Shown: piece after piece, positions 28,909 through 38,238 of the stretch
Numbering within the stretch: position 1 is the stretch's first letter
How the letters are laid out: every line of letters begins with the position of its first letter
Source of the DNA: Kaistia granuli DSM 23481
Lineage (GTDB): Bacteria > Pseudomonadota > Alphaproteobacteria > Rhizobiales > Kaistiaceae
Direction of reading: 5' to 3'
Assembly: GCF_000380505.1 (NCBI RefSeq)
Contig: NZ_AQYH01000005.1
Location: 1 to 64,000, forward strand
DNA length: 64,000 bases
Notes under the pieces: model-generated
The model's database searches: none
Seen by the model: the letters and a program-made list of their open reading frames with translations, nothing else
Told to the model about the DNA's origin: nothing
Program-made: the position numbers and the translations under genes

Positions 28909-30015
28909 GTGAAGATCACCGACATCCGCGCCTACATCATCGAGGACGACCATCCGCAGCACGCCTTCCGCTGGCGCCAGGGCCTGGCCGGCTCCGGTGA
29001 CGGCACGGCGCCCGGCGAGCGACCGAAGACGGCCATCCTGCGCATGGATACGGACGAGGGCATCACCGGCTCGGTCAGGATCGCCGATGGCGAGGCGATC
29101 GCCAGCCTGACGCGCCGCCGCCTGAAGACGCTGATCGGCGAGAACCCGCTGATGACCGAGCGGCTGTGGACGCTGATCTGGGAGATCGACCGCGTCGAGG
29201 AGCTGCACATGCGCCATCTCGGCCTGATCGACCAGCTCGCCTGGGACATCAAGGCGAAGAAGGCGGGCCTGCCGGTCTACCAGATGATCGGCGGCAACAA
29301 CGACCGCGTGCAGGCCTATGCCTCGACCGTCACCTGGGACACGATGGACGAGTATGAGCGCTACATCAAGGAATGCATGGATGTCGGCTTCACCGCCTTC
29401 AAGCTGCATGCCTGGGGCGACGCCAAGCAGGACGCCAAGCTCAGCCACAATCTGCGCAAGTGGACCGGCGACGACGCCGTGCTGATGTTCGACGGCTCGG
29501 CCGGCTGGGACTTCGTCACCTCGCTCTGGTTCGGCCGCCAGCTCGAGGATGCCGGCTTCTACTGGTACGAGGAGCCGATGCGCGAGTTCGATCTCAAGAG
29601 CTACACCAAGCTCACCGAGCAGCTCGACATCCCCGTGCTTGCCGCCGAGACCTCGGATGGCTGCCACTGGAACGCCGCCACCTGGATCGACATGGGCGCG
29701 CTCGACATGATGCGCACCTCGACCTTCTACAAGGGCGGCATCACCGGCGCGATGAAGGTGGCGCATCTGGCCGAATCGCACGGCATGAAGGCGCAGGTGC
29801 ACGGCATGAGTGTCGCCAACGCCCATATCTGCGGCGCCATCCCCAACAACGACTTCTACGAGCAGTTGGTCATCTCGAGCGAGCAGATCCGCGGCCTCGC
29901 CAGCCTGGCCGAGGTTCCGATCGTCGACGGCTATCTGACCGTGCCGTCCGAGCCCGGCCTCGGCGCCGAGCCGGACTGGGCCTATCTCGAGCGCACCGCG
30001 CTCGCGATCGTCTAA
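28909..30015 (+). CDS. mandelate racemase/enolase-superfamily sugar-acid dehydratase
   Basis: This 368-residue protein has the N-terminal capping domain and C-terminal barrel of the enolase superfamily. Likely active-site residues are the K165-x-H167 pair (AFKLHAWG), metal ligands D195 (LMFDGSAGWD), E221 or E222 (WYEEPMRE) and E247 (LAAETSDG), and H298 (QVHGMSVANAH). The KxH pair in place of KxK argues against a muconate-type enzyme and fits acid-sugar dehydratases of the mandelate racemase subgroup. The exact substrate is not evident. The GTG start is chosen because GGGAG lies six bases before it. It sits between the binding-protein and permease genes, so it should act on the imported compound or its oxidised form. 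Confidence 0.85.
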   Translation: MKITDIRAYIIEDDHPQHAFRWRQGLAGSGDGTAPGERPKTAILRMDTDEGITGSVRIADGEAIASLTRRRLKTLIGENPLMTERLWTLIWEIDRVEELHMRHLGLIDQLAWDIKAKKAGLPVYQMIGGNNDRVQAYASTVTWDTMDEYERYIKECMDVGFTAFKLHAWGDAKQDAKLSHNLRKWTGDDAVLMFDGSAGWDFVTSLWFGRQLEDAGFYWYEEPMREFDLKSYTKLTEQLDIPVLAAETSDGCHWNAATWIDMGALDMMRTSTFYKGGITGAMKVAHLAESHGMKAQVHGMSVANAHICGAIPNNDFYEQLVISSEQIRGLASLAEVPIVDGYLTVPSEPGLGAEPDWAYLERTALAIV

Positions 30016-30028
30016 GGAAACAAGAGAG

Positions 30029-30985
30029 ATGGCCGAACGCATGTCAGCCCTATCTGAGCAGTCACCGTCGATCTGGCGGCGGCTCGATCCGGCGGCGGCG
30101 CTCGGCCGTCTCTCCGAAAGCCGCTACTGGATGTATCTGCTGCTGGTCCCCAGCGCGATCCTGATCCTGGCGGTGGTTCTCTATCCGACCGTTTACGGCT
30201 TCCAGCTATCCTTCCGCCAGATGCGGCTGAACCGGCCGGATCTCGGCACCGGCTTCGTCGGCTTCAAGCACTACATCTATATGTGGTCCGACAAGGTGTT
30301 CTGGCTGTCGCTGCGCAACACCGCTGTCTGGGTCACCTTCGCCGTGGTGATCGAGTTCGCGCTCGGCCTCGTCGCCGCGCTGGCGCTCAACCGCAATCTG
30401 CCCGGCACCAAGATCATGGGCGTGCTGATCCTGCTGCCCTTCTTCCTGCCCAACGTCGTCGCCGGCCACATGTGGGCGCTGCTGCTCGACCCGCGCCTCG
30501 GCGTCGTCAACGACATCCTCGTCCGGCTCGGCTTCCTCGAAACCTACAAGGCCTGGTTCGCCGATCCCTCGACCGCGCTCGGCGCCGCCATCCTCGTCGA
30601 GGCATGGCACGGCTTCCCGTTCTTCGCGCTGCTGCTGCTGGCTGGCCTCAAGGGCGTCCCGGACGACCTCTACAAGGCGGCCTCGGTCGACGGCGCCGGC
30701 CCGATCCGGCAGTTACGCCTGATCACGCTGCCGATGCTGCGCTCTGTCATCGCCGCCGCCGTCATTCTCCGCGTCATCGGCCTGGTCAACTCGCCGGACC
30801 TGCTCCTGATCCTGACCGGCGGCGGCCCTGGCCAGTCGACCCAGGTGCTGTCGCTCTACGCGTTCCAGAAGGCCTACAAGGACTTCAACTTCGGCTATGC
30901 CGGCGCGCTTTCCGTCGTGATGTTCGTGCTGCTCATGGTCTTCGCCTGGGCCTATGTGCGCGTCTCCAAAGTGAACCAGGACTGA
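30029..30985 (+). CDS. ABC sugar permease, MalF type, island B
   Basis: This 318-residue membrane protein has six predicted spans, the first being YWMYLLLVPSAILILAVVLYP, and the EAA loop KAASVDGAGPIRQLRLITLPM. The N-terminal 30 residues are cytoplasmic. It begins 13 bases after the enolase-superfamily gene, with AAGGAAAC and AGAGAG upstream of the ATG, and is followed at 9 bases by its partner. Confidence 0.92.
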   Translation: MAERMSALSEQSPSIWRRLDPAAALGRLSESRYWMYLLLVPSAILILAVVLYPTVYGFQLSFRQMRLNRPDLGTGFVGFKHYIYMWSDKVFWLSLRNTAVWVTFAVVIEFALGLVAALALNRNLPGTKIMGVLILLPFFLPNVVAGHMWALLLDPRLGVVNDILVRLGFLETYKAWFADPSTALGAAILVEAWHGFPFFALLLLAGLKGVPDDLYKAASVDGAGPIRQLRLITLPMLRSVIAAAVILRVIGLVNSPDLLLILTGGGPGQSTQVLSLYAFQKAYKDFNFGYAGALSVVMFVLLMVFAWAYVRVSKVNQD

Positions 30986-30994
30986 GGGAACGCC

Positions 30995-31840
30995 ATGATC
31001 ACGACAAGCCGTCGCGCCCGTCTGGGTTGGAACATCGCCACCTATGCGGTGCTCATCACGCTGACGATCTTCTGCATCTTCCCGCTGGTCTGGACGCTGC
31101 TGACCTCGCTCAAATACGAGGCCGACATCGTCACCCAGACGATGCAGTACATCCCCAAGCGCATCACCTTCGACAACTACGTCGCGATCTGGACCCAGTC
31201 CGGCTTCCCGACGCTGGTGTTCAACTCCTTCGTCGTCACCGCCACCACGGTCGTGCTCTGCCTGATCACCGGCACGCTCGCCGCCTATTCCTTCTCGCGC
31301 TTCCATTATCCCGGCCGCGGCGTGCTGATGCTCGGCTATCTGGTCATCCGCATGTTCCCGGCCGTCTTGATGATCATCCCGCTCTTCATCCTGATGCGCG
31401 GCGTCGGCCTGCTCGACAGCCGCTTCGGCCTGGCGCTCGCCTATACGAGCTTCCTGCTGCCGCTCTTCGTCTGGATGCTGAAGGGCTTCTTCGACGCAGC
31501 GCCCAAGGAACTGGAAAGTGCTGCCCGCATCGACGGCTGCACCCGGCTCGGCGCCATGGTCCGCATCGTGCTGCCGCTCGCCCGCAACGGCCTCGTCGCC
31601 ACCTCGGTCTTCGTCGCCATCGCGGCCTGGAACGAGTTCCTGTTCGCGCTGATGCTCACCACCAGCCAGGGCTCGCGCACCTGGCCGGTCGGCCTGCAGC
31701 TGATGGTCGGCGAATTCCAGTTGCCCTGGGGCGTGCTCGCCGCCGGCGGCATCATCAGCATCATCCCCGTCATGATCCTGTTCGCCATCGTGCAGCGGAC
31801 CATGGTCCACGGAATCACCGCCGGCGCGGTCAAGGGTTGA
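30995..31840 (+). CDS. ABC sugar permease, MalG type, island B
   Basis: This 281-residue partner permease starts with one span ([21 protein letters not shown]) and has the EAA loop [21 protein letters not shown] and a closing C-terminal [12 protein letters not shown], the usual end of MalG-type proteins. A GAGGGAA site precedes the ATG. Ten bases separate it from the ATPase gene. Confidence 0.92.
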   Translation: MITTSRRARLGWNIATYAVLITLTIFCIFPLVWTLLTSLKYEADIVTQTMQYIPKRITFDNYVAIWTQSGFPTLVFNSFVVTATTVVLCLITGTLAAYSFSRFHYPGRGVLMLGYLVIRMFPAVLMIIPLFILMRGVGLLDSRFGLALAYTSFLLPLFVWMLKGFFDAAPKELESAARIDGCTRLGAMVRIVLPLARNGLVATSVFVAIAAWNEFLFALMLTTSQGSRTWPVGLQLMVGEFQLPWGVLAAGGIISIIPVMILFAIVQRTMVHGITAGAVKG

Positions 31841-31850
31841 GGACACCATC

Positions 31851-32942
31851 ATGTCGACACTGACGCTGAACGGCGTGCGCAAGAGCTTCGGCGCCATGGA
31901 CGTGCTGCAGAGCATCGATCTGCAGCTGGAGGACGGCGAGTTCCTCGTCCTGCTCGGCCCCTCGGGCTGCGGCAAGTCCACGCTTCTGAACATCGTCGCG
32001 GGGCTGGAGACGCCGACATCCGGCGACATCTTCATCGGCGACAAGCGGGTCAACGACGTCCACCCGAAGAACCGCAACATCGCCATGGTGTTCCAGTCCT
32101 ACGCCCTCTATCCGACCATGCCGGTCGAGCGGAACATCGGCTTCGGCCTGGAAATGCGCGGCGTCGAGGCCGACACCCGCAAGCGCGCCGTCGACGGCGC
32201 GGCGCGCATGCTGCAGGTCGACCATTTGCTCGATCGCAAGCCCGGCCAGCTCTCCGGCGGCCAGCGCCAGCGCGTCGCCATGGGCCGCGCCATCGTGCGC
32301 GAGCCGGAACTTTTCCTGTTCGACGAGCCGCTGTCGAACCTCGACGCCAAGCTGCGCGCCGAAATGCGGACCGAGATCAAGCGCCTGCACAACCGCCTCG
32401 GCACCACGGTCGTCTACGTCACGCACGACCAGATCGAGGCGATGACGCTCGGCACACGAATCGCGGTGATGAAGGGCGGTGTGATCCAGCAGCTCGCCGA
32501 TCCGATGACCACCTATGAGAAGCCGGCCAACATGTTCGTGGCCGGCTTCATCGGCTCGCCGTCGATGAACTTCGTGAATGGCACGCTCGCGCGCGACGGC
32601 GACCATGTCGTGCTTCAGACCGAGGGCCGCGAGCCGACGACGATCCGGCTGCCACGCGTCGCTGCCAATCTCGACGGTCTCGACGGCCGCCAGGTGGTGC
32701 TCGGCGTCCGGCCGGAATCCTTCTCGGCCGCGACCGGCGACACCGCCGACCTCGTCGGCACGATCGATGTCGTCGAGCCGACCGGCCCGGATACGCTGGT
32801 GGTGCTGGCGGTGGGTGGCCAGACGATCACCGCCCGCCTCGGCCCCAAGCTGACGGTATCCACCGGCGAGACGCTCGGCCTGACGATCCACCCCGATTCG
32901 ATCAGCCTGTTCGATCCGAAATCCGGCGGCCGCATCGGCTGA
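31851..32942 (+). CDS. sugar ABC transporter ATPase (UgpC/MalK class), island B
   Basis: This 363-residue ATPase has Walker [10 protein letters not shown], signature [14 protein letters not shown], Walker [15 protein letters not shown]-loop [10 protein letters not shown], and a C-terminal TOBE region. A GAGGACACC site precedes the ATG. It is the last gene of the island B operon and completes a self-contained importer. Its relatives in islands A and C are similar through the nucleotide-binding part but differ in the last 120 residues. Confidence 0.93.
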   Translation: MSTLTLNGVRKSFGAMDVLQSIDLQLEDGEFLVLLGPSGCGKSTLLNIVAGLETPTSGDIFIGDKRVNDVHPKNRNIAMVFQSYALYPTMPVERNIGFGLEMRGVEADTRKRAVDGAARMLQVDHLLDRKPGQLSGGQRQRVAMGRAIVREPELFLFDEPLSNLDAKLRAEMRTEIKRLHNRLGTTVVYVTHDQIEAMTLGTRIAVMKGGVIQQLADPMTTYEKPANMFVAGFIGSPSMNFVNGTLARDGDHVVLQTEGREPTTIRLPRVAANLDGLDGRQVVLGVRPESFSAATGDTADLVGTIDVVEPTGPDTLVVLAVGGQTITARLGPKLTVSTGETLGLTIHPDSISLFDPKSGGRIG

Positions 32943-32948
32943 TCCGAC

Positions 32949-32979
32949 CCGGAGCGCCGCCGGCCGGCGCGCGCTCCGG
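32949..32979. terminator. hairpin between the island B ATPase and hsp20
   Basis: CCGGAGCGC pairs with GCGCTCCGG around a GC-rich interior that can itself fold. It occupies the 45-bp gap between two convergent genes. No U-tract is seen. Confidence 0.55.
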
Positions 32980-32987
32980 AACCGCCC

Positions 32988-33497
32988 TCAGTGGCTGATG
33001 CCGCTGCCGGTCGTCGGTCCGCCGACCGGAATGTGGCGGGTCTTTTCCTGCGCCGCGTTCTTCGGCAGGACCACGGTCAGGACTCCGTTTTCGACATTTG
33101 CCCTGACCTGGTCGCGCAGGATCGACTGGGGAAGGCGGATCGACCGCGTGAAGCGACCGAACGACCGCTCGACGAAGTGATAGTTCTCGCGCTCTTCCTT
33201 CTGCTCCATGCGCTTCTCGCCGCGAATAGTCAGCATGTCGTCGTCCAGGGTGACTTCGACATCCTTCTCCGCCACGCCGGGCAACTCGGCCGTGATGCGA
33301 ATTTCCTTATCGGTTTCAGAAACGTTGATCTGCGGCATCAACGCGCCGCCCTCCTGACGCTCAGCGCCAGCGGCCGGCATGCCCGCCGTGGTGAACATGT
33401 CCTCGAACAGACGGTTCATGCCCCGCTGGAGCGAGACGAAGGGGTCAATGCCTCCCATCTGATTGCTGCCGAAGGGTACAAGCGAACGACGTGCCAT
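32988..33497 (-). CDS. small heat-shock protein, Hsp20 family
   Basis: This 169-residue alpha-crystallin-type chaperone has the conserved core from about residue 56 to 150 (KEIRITAELPGVAEKDVEVT; LTIRGEKR; SFGRFTRSIRLP). An N-terminal RSLVPFGSNQMGGIDPF segment is typical of the family. It keeps unfolding proteins soluble under stress. The ATG at 33497 is chosen because TAGGAG lies nine bases ahead, whereas a GTG two codons earlier would be too close to that site. It is convergent with the island B operon and has its own leader. Confidence 0.93.
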   Translation of the reverse strand: MARRSLVPFGSNQMGGIDPFVSLQRGMNRLFEDMFTTAGMPAAGAERQEGGALMPQINVSETDKEIRITAELPGVAEKDVEVTLDDDMLTIRGEKRMEQKEERENYHFVERSFGRFTRSIRLPQSILRDQVRANVENGVLTVVLPKNAAQEKTRHIPVGGPTTGSGISH

Positions 33498-33830
33498 GGC
33501 CACGATCTCCTATCAACGAACGCCGGCGTCTCGGTTTCGCTGTTCCTGACCGGCCGGCGCGGCGGCACAGGAAGGCGGCACCCCTGGGGACTCCCCAGGC
33601 TGACGCGCGACCGAGGATCCCCAGCGCTGAAAGAACTAGGGTCCGGGAAGCCGGCTTTCGAGAGGGCAACGACGGGGCGATGAGGATTCCGCGGGCTACG
33701 CTGTTGTCGCCGTCGCGATCATCAAATGGCTGGCACCTTGTTGACGAAATGGTGGGGCACACCCGACCATTGCCGGGCTACCTGTCAGCGGCTGCGACGC
33801 AGCCCCTCCCCGCGACAGGATACGCCCGCC
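33498..33830. promoter_or_regulatory. divergent leader region of hsp20 and benE with a palindrome
   Basis: This 333-bp gap separates two divergent genes. It contains the perfect inverted repeat CCTGGGGA-C-TCCCCAGG at 33583-33599, about 86 bases before the hsp20 start, which would lie in the hsp20 leader if transcription begins above it. Rhizobial small heat-shock genes often carry ROSE-type RNA thermometers, but I do not see the ROSE anti-Shine-Dalgarno pairing. I see no clear heat-shock sigma-factor promoter either. Confidence 0.4.
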
Positions 33831-35063
33831 ATGACACCGCCCCCAGCCGCCTCCCCGCTTCGCCCCGGGGATCTCATCAATCCCGTCATCGCCGGGCTGA
33901 TCTCGGTCATCGTCAACTATGGCGGAACCTTCATCCTGGTGTTCCAGGCGGCCAAGGTCGCCGGCCTAAGCCCCGAGCTGACGGCATCCTGGGTCTGGTC
34001 GGTTTCGATCGGCGTCGGCGTGACCGGGCTCTTCCTGAGCTGGCACTACCGCGAGCCGATCATCACCGCCTGGTCGACGCCGGCCGCCGCCTTTCTCGTC
34101 ACGGCGCTTGCCCACACGCCCTATGCCGAGGCGATCGGCGCCTACATGATCTCGGCAGCCGCCTTCGTCGTCCTCGGCCTGTCGGGCTGCTTCGAGAAAC
34201 TGGTGCGGCGGATCCCGCCGGGAATCGCCGCCGGATTGCTGGCCGGCATCCTGCTGCAGTTCGGCATCGGCGCCTTCAAGGGCGCGACGGTCGACCCGAC
34301 GCTGGTCGGCGTGCTGATCGTCGCCTATGTCGTGCTGAAGCGCTTCACGGCGCGCTATGCCATCGTCGGCATCCTCGCGCTCGGCCTGGTCTTCCTGCTG
34401 GCGCAGGGCCGCATCGACCTGTCCGGCCTCGAACTGACGCTGGCCGCGCCTGTCTTCACCATGCCGGCCTTCTCGCTCAACGCCCTGCTCAGCGTCGCCC
34501 TGCCGCTCTTCCTCATCACCCTGACCGGGCAATACATGCCGGGCATGCTCGTGCTTCGAAACGACGGCTACAAGACCAGCGCCAACCCGATCGTCACCGT
34601 CACCGGACTCGGCTCGCTCTTCATGGCACCGTTCGGATCGCATGCCTTCAACATCGCCGCGATCACCGCCGCGATCTGCACCGGCAAGGAAGCGCATGAC
34701 GATCCCGGCAAGCGCTGGATCGCCGGCATCGCGGCCGGGCTGTTCTACATCCTCGTCGGTGCCTTCGGCGTGACGCTCGCCGCCGTGTTCATGGCCTTTC
34801 CGGCGACCTTCATCACCACGCTGGCCGGACTGGCGCTGCTCGGCACGATCGGCGGCAGCCTGGCCGGCGCGGTGGCGGACCCGAAATCGCGCGAGGCGGC
34901 GCTGATCACCTTCCTCGCCTCCGCCGCCAACATCAGCCTGCTCGGCATCGGCGGCGCGTTCTGGGGGCTGGTGATCGGGTTGGTCGCCCATGTCGTGCTG
35001 AACGCCCGCCTGCCGGCGCGCCCAGCCAGCCGGCGGAACACGGTCGTGACGACCGACCGATAG
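33831..35063 (+). CDS. benE: BenE-family benzoate/H+ symporter-like transporter
   Basis: This 410-residue membrane protein matches BenE-type transporters in length and pattern: about 12 hydrophobic spans, the N-terminal ...PVIAGLISVIVNYGGTF, the substrate region EPIITAWSTPAAAFLV, and SLFMAPFGSHAFNIAAITAAI. The ATG at 33831 is preceded by AGGA and gives the standard N-terminus; the open frame starts 35 codons earlier without a site. No benzoate catabolism gene is nearby, so the substrate is uncertain. Confidence 0.85.
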   Translation: MTPPPAASPLRPGDLINPVIAGLISVIVNYGGTFILVFQAAKVAGLSPELTASWVWSVSIGVGVTGLFLSWHYREPIITAWSTPAAAFLVTALAHTPYAEAIGAYMISAAAFVVLGLSGCFEKLVRRIPPGIAAGLLAGILLQFGIGAFKGATVDPTLVGVLIVAYVVLKRFTARYAIVGILALGLVFLLAQGRIDLSGLELTLAAPVFTMPAFSLNALLSVALPLFLITLTGQYMPGMLVLRNDGYKTSANPIVTVTGLGSLFMAPFGSHAFNIAAITAAICTGKEAHDDPGKRWIAGIAAGLFYILVGAFGVTLAAVFMAFPATFITTLAGLALLGTIGGSLAGAVADPKSREAALITFLASAANISLLGIGGAFWGLVIGLVAHVVLNARLPARPASRRNTVVTTDR

Positions 35064-35090
35064 CGCGGCAGGAAACGGGCCCGGACGAGG

Positions 35091-35113
35091 AAGGCCACGG
35101 GAACCGTGGCCTT
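35091..35113. terminator. bidirectional terminator between benE and the island C operon
   Basis: AAGGCCACGG and CCGTGGCCTT form a perfect 10-bp stem with a GAA loop, midway between two convergent genes. The stem shares its core with the terminators of the two tRNA-Gly genes. Confidence 0.75.
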
Positions 35114-35137
35114 CGGCATTGCTTGGGGATCGGACGT

Positions 35138-36220
35138 CTATTCGATGCGCAGTCCCGTTTCCGGATCGAAGAGATGCACGCGGTTGGCGGGGAAAGCGAG
35201 ATGCAGCCGCTCGCCCGCCCCCTGCTCGATCCGGTCCCGCACGACGACGACGATCTCGGTCGCGCCGAGACGGGTCGAGATCAACGTCTCGGCGCCGGTC
35301 GGTTCCGTGATGACCACCCGCGCCGAAAAGGTACTCTCCCCGCCGGCATCAACCAGGGTGATGTGCTCGGGGCGGATGCCGAGGATCAGCCTGCGCCCCG
35401 CCGCGATGCCCGGCCGCAGCCCGGGCAAGGGCAATTTCTCGCCGTCGGCGGTCACGAGACTGGCCGATTGGGCTGTTCCCTCGACGGTGCCGGTGACGAG
35501 GTTCATCGCCGGCGAGCCGAGAAAGCCGGCGACGAAGAGATTGCGCGGGCGATCATAGAGCTCGAGCGGACGGCCGGCCTGCTCAACGACGCCCTGGTTC
35601 ATCACCACGATGCGATCGGCCATGGTCATGGCCTCGACCTGGTCATGCGTCACATAGACCGTCGTCGTCTTGAGGCGCTGGTGAAGCTCCTTGATCTCGC
35701 CGCGCATGGCGACGCGCAATTTGGCGTCGAGGTTCGACAGCGGCTCGTCGAACAGGAACACCTTGGGGTCGCGCACGATGGCGCGACCCATGGCGACACG
35801 CTGGCGCTGGCCGCCGGAAAGATGCGCCGGCTTGCGCTGGAGCAAGGGAACAAGGTCGAGGATTTCCGCTGCCTCGCGCACCCGCCGCTCGATTTCCGCC
35901 TTCGGACGTCCCGCCAGCTTGAGCGCATAGCCCATGTTCTCGGCGACGTTCTTGTGCGGATAGAGCGCGTAGCTCTGGAACACCATGGCGATGTCGCGAT
36001 CGCGCGGCGCCAGGTCGTTGACGACGCGGTCGCCGATCGAGATCTCCCCCTTCGAGATGGTTTCGAGACCGGCGATCATCCGCAGAAGCGTGGACTTGCC
36101 GCAGCCCGAGGGCCCCACGAGGGTGACGAATTCTCCATCGGCGATATCGATCGAGACACCATGGATGACGGGCACGTTTCCATAGGATTTGCGAACAGCG
36201 TCGAGACTCAGCGTTGCCAT
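35138..36220 (-). CDS. sugar ABC transporter ATPase (UgpC/MalK class), island C
   Basis: This 360-residue ATPase has Walker [10 protein letters not shown], signature [14 protein letters not shown], Walker [14 protein letters not shown]-loop YVTHDQVEAM and a C-terminal TOBE region. The ATG at 36220 is used; the codon before it is TTG. It lies 28 bases after the mannonate dehydratase gene and is the last gene of the island C operon, so this importer is also self-contained. Confidence 0.93.
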   Translation of the reverse strand: MATLSLDAVRKSYGNVPVIHGVSIDIADGEFVTLVGPSGCGKSTLLRMIAGLETISKGEISIGDRVVNDLAPRDRDIAMVFQSYALYPHKNVAENMGYALKLAGRPKAEIERRVREAAEILDLVPLLQRKPAHLSGGQRQRVAMGRAIVRDPKVFLFDEPLSNLDAKLRVAMRGEIKELHQRLKTTTVYVTHDQVEAMTMADRIVVMNQGVVEQAGRPLELYDRPRNLFVAGFLGSPAMNLVTGTVEGTAQSASLVTADGEKLPLPGLRPGIAAGRRLILGIRPEHITLVDAGGESTFSARVVITEPTGAETLISTRLGATEIVVVVRDRIEQGAGERLHLAFPANRVHLFDPETGLRIE

Positions 36221-36248
36221 CAAATTCGACCTTGCGGTGCGGCCGCCG

Positions 36249-37295
36249 TCAGGCGGCCTTGAGATACTGGGCCATGCGGATCAGGCCCTGCATGTAGCCG
36301 ATGGCATGGGCGCGGCCGCGATGGTTCCACGGCGTGTCGCCGTCCATCTGCGGGACGTGGTCATCGAGCAGGAAGCCGTCGAAGCCGTTCTGGATCAGCA
36401 GCGCCATCACTTCGCCGGGATCGAAATTGCCTTCGCCGATGAAGCATTCGATGAAGTTGGGCACCGTGCCCTGCACGTCGCGGAAATGGATGTAGAAGAT
36501 CCGGTTCTTCGGCGCGAAGAACTCGATCATCTCGCGCACGGCATCCTTGCCGCCCGGCATTTCCGAACAGCAGCCGAGGCAGAGATCGAGGCCCCAGGCG
36601 GCGCTGCCCTGGCTGATCTCATAGGCGCGCTTGAACCCTTCGGGGCGATAGAACAACCGGGCGACGCCGCCCAGCATCGGCACCGGCGGATCGTCCGGAT
36701 GCAGCGCCAGCTTGACGCCGGCCGCCTCGGCCACTGGCAGCACGGCGTCCATGAAATAAGTGTAGTTGCCCCACATCGTCTCTTCGTCGATGAGGACCGT
36801 GCCGGGCTCGGAGAGCGGCATGGCGCTCTGGTGGCCGAGCGAGGTGGGCAGGAAGGCGCGCAGTTCGTCGATCGACTGCGCGGCATCGACGACGGCCATG
36901 TCGAAGCGGGTATTGCCGGCGCCGCCGCGTCCCGGCGCCGAATGGTCGGTGCGCCAGACGGAATTGGGCATGAAGTGATAGCCGAGGATCGGGATGCCAG
37001 CCTCGCCGACGGCGCGGACGGTGGCGCAATAGTTCTCGATCTGCTCGTCCCGGCCCGGCAGGCCCAGCATGGCCTTATGATAGAAGTGGACCGGCACGTT
37101 CTCGATCGCCTCGAGCTTGAGGCCGGCGGCCTCGGTCTTCTCGACCAAAGCGCGAAGGTCGGTCGTCTCCCAGCGATGCTCGCCCGGCAGCTTCGGCGTG
37201 TTCATCTGGATGCCGCTGGCGCCAATCTGGGCGGCGAAGCGCAGCTTCTCGTCGGTGAGTTCGTTGAATTGCCCGACGGCAACGCGGATCGTCAT
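36249..37295 (-). CDS. uxuA: mannonate dehydratase, UxuA family
   Basis: This 348-residue enzyme converts D-mannonate to 2-keto-3-deoxygluconate in hexuronate breakdown. UxuA features are visible: the N-terminal TIM-barrel start VAVGQFNELTDEKLRFAAQIGASGIQ, the metal-binding LALHPDDPPVP and GLDLCLGCCSE segments, YIHFRDVQG, and the final LLDDHVPQMDGDTPWNHRGRAHAIGYM. Because it belongs to a sugar importer operon, uptake of a hexuronate, glucuronide or alginate/pectin fragment is likely. Uronate isomerase and mannonate oxidoreductase genes (UxaC, UxuB) are not in the window, so they must be elsewhere if the pathway is complete. AAGGA precedes the ATG. Confidence 0.9.
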   Translation of the reverse strand: MTIRVAVGQFNELTDEKLRFAAQIGASGIQMNTPKLPGEHRWETTDLRALVEKTEAAGLKLEAIENVPVHFYHKAMLGLPGRDEQIENYCATVRAVGEAGIPILGYHFMPNSVWRTDHSAPGRGGAGNTRFDMAVVDAAQSIDELRAFLPTSLGHQSAMPLSEPGTVLIDEETMWGNYTYFMDAVLPVAEAAGVKLALHPDDPPVPMLGGVARLFYRPEGFKRAYEISQGSAAWGLDLCLGCCSEMPGGKDAVREMIEFFAPKNRIFYIHFRDVQGTVPNFIECFIGEGNFDPGEVMALLIQNGFDGFLLDDHVPQMDGDTPWNHRGRAHAIGYMQGLIRMAQYLKAA

Positions 37296-37347
37296 GCTGG
37301 TTGTCCTTCTCGGATGAATGAAGCGATGGAAAGCGATCGGGCCGGTC

Positions 37348-38238
37348 TCAGCCCTTGACGGAACCTGCGGTAAGGCCCTGCACCATGAAGTGCTGGGCGA
37401 TGAAGTAGAGGATCATCAGCGGCACCGACGACAGCACGGCGCCGGCCATCAGCGGGCCCCAGGGCAGCACGTCGCTGGTGATCAGATAGTTGAGCGCCAG
37501 CGGCGTCGTGCGCTGGCTTTCGGACGTCACCAGCACCAGCGCCAGCAGCAGCTCGTTCCAGGCCCCGGTGAAGGTGAAGATCGAGACCGCGGCGATGCCG
37601 GGGGCAGAGAGCGGCAGGACGATGCGCAGCAGCGCGCCGAACCGGCTCAGCCCGTCGATCATCCCCTGCTCCTCGAGCTCGCGCGGCACGCCGCGGAAAT
37701 AGCCCTGCAGCAGCCAGGTGCTGAGCGGCAGCGAGAAGGTCAGGTAGACGAGGATCAGGCCGTGCAGCGAATTGCCGAGATTCATCCGCGCCATCAGGAT
37801 CGACAGCGGAATGAACAGCAGCGAGGTCGGCGTCAGATAGGCAAACAGGATGATGCGGCCGATCAGCCCCTTGAAGCGATAGCGGAAGCGCACCATCGAA
37901 TAGGCCGCGCAGGACGAGATCAGCACAGAGATCACCGTCACGACGGTCGAGACGATCAGGCTGTTCAGGATCGGCCGCAGGAAGTCCTTGTCGAGCAGCA
38001 GGACGCGGAAGTTCTCGAGCGTGAACACCCGCGGCCACAGCGACGGCATGCGGTAGATCTCGCGCGGCAGCTTCAGCGACGTGATGACCATCCAGTAGAT
38101 CGGGAAGACGATCACGATGACGGCTGCGACCAGGCAGAGATAGGTCAGGCCGCGGCCGAGCCAGTAGCGCTGCCGATCGGTCAGCATCCGCTTGCGCGCC
38201 TCGGACCGGCGGGCGGGATTGCGCAGGACCTGCTCCAT
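37348..38238 (-). CDS. ABC sugar permease, MalG type, island C
   Basis: This 296-residue permease has the first span GLTYLCLVAAVIVIVFPIYWM, five more spans, the EAA loop EEQGMIDGLSRFGALLRIVLP, and a C-terminal FMVQGLTAGSVKG as in island B. The ATG at 38238 overlaps the previous stop by one base (TGATG); the codon before it is TTG. It is translated as part of a coupled pair. Confidence 0.92.
   Translation of the reverse strand: MEQVLRNPARRSEARKRMLTDRQRYWLGRGLTYLCLVAAVIVIVFPIYWMVITSLKLPREIYRMPSLWPRVFTLENFRVLLLDKDFLRPILNSLIVSTVVTVISVLISSCAAYSMVRFRYRFKGLIGRIILFAYLTPTSLLFIPLSILMARMNLGNSLHGLILVYLTFSLPLSTWLLQGYFRGVPRELEEQGMIDGLSRFGALLRIVLPLSAPGIAAVSIFTFTGAWNELLLALVLVTSESQRTTPLALNYLITSDVLPWGPLMAGAVLSSVPLMILYFIAQHFMVQGLTAGSVKG

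Noticed and set aside
33498-33530. ROSE-type RNA thermometer at the hsp20 ribosome site
   Set aside because: I could not find an upstream strand complementary to the TAGGAG site with the typical bulged pairing.
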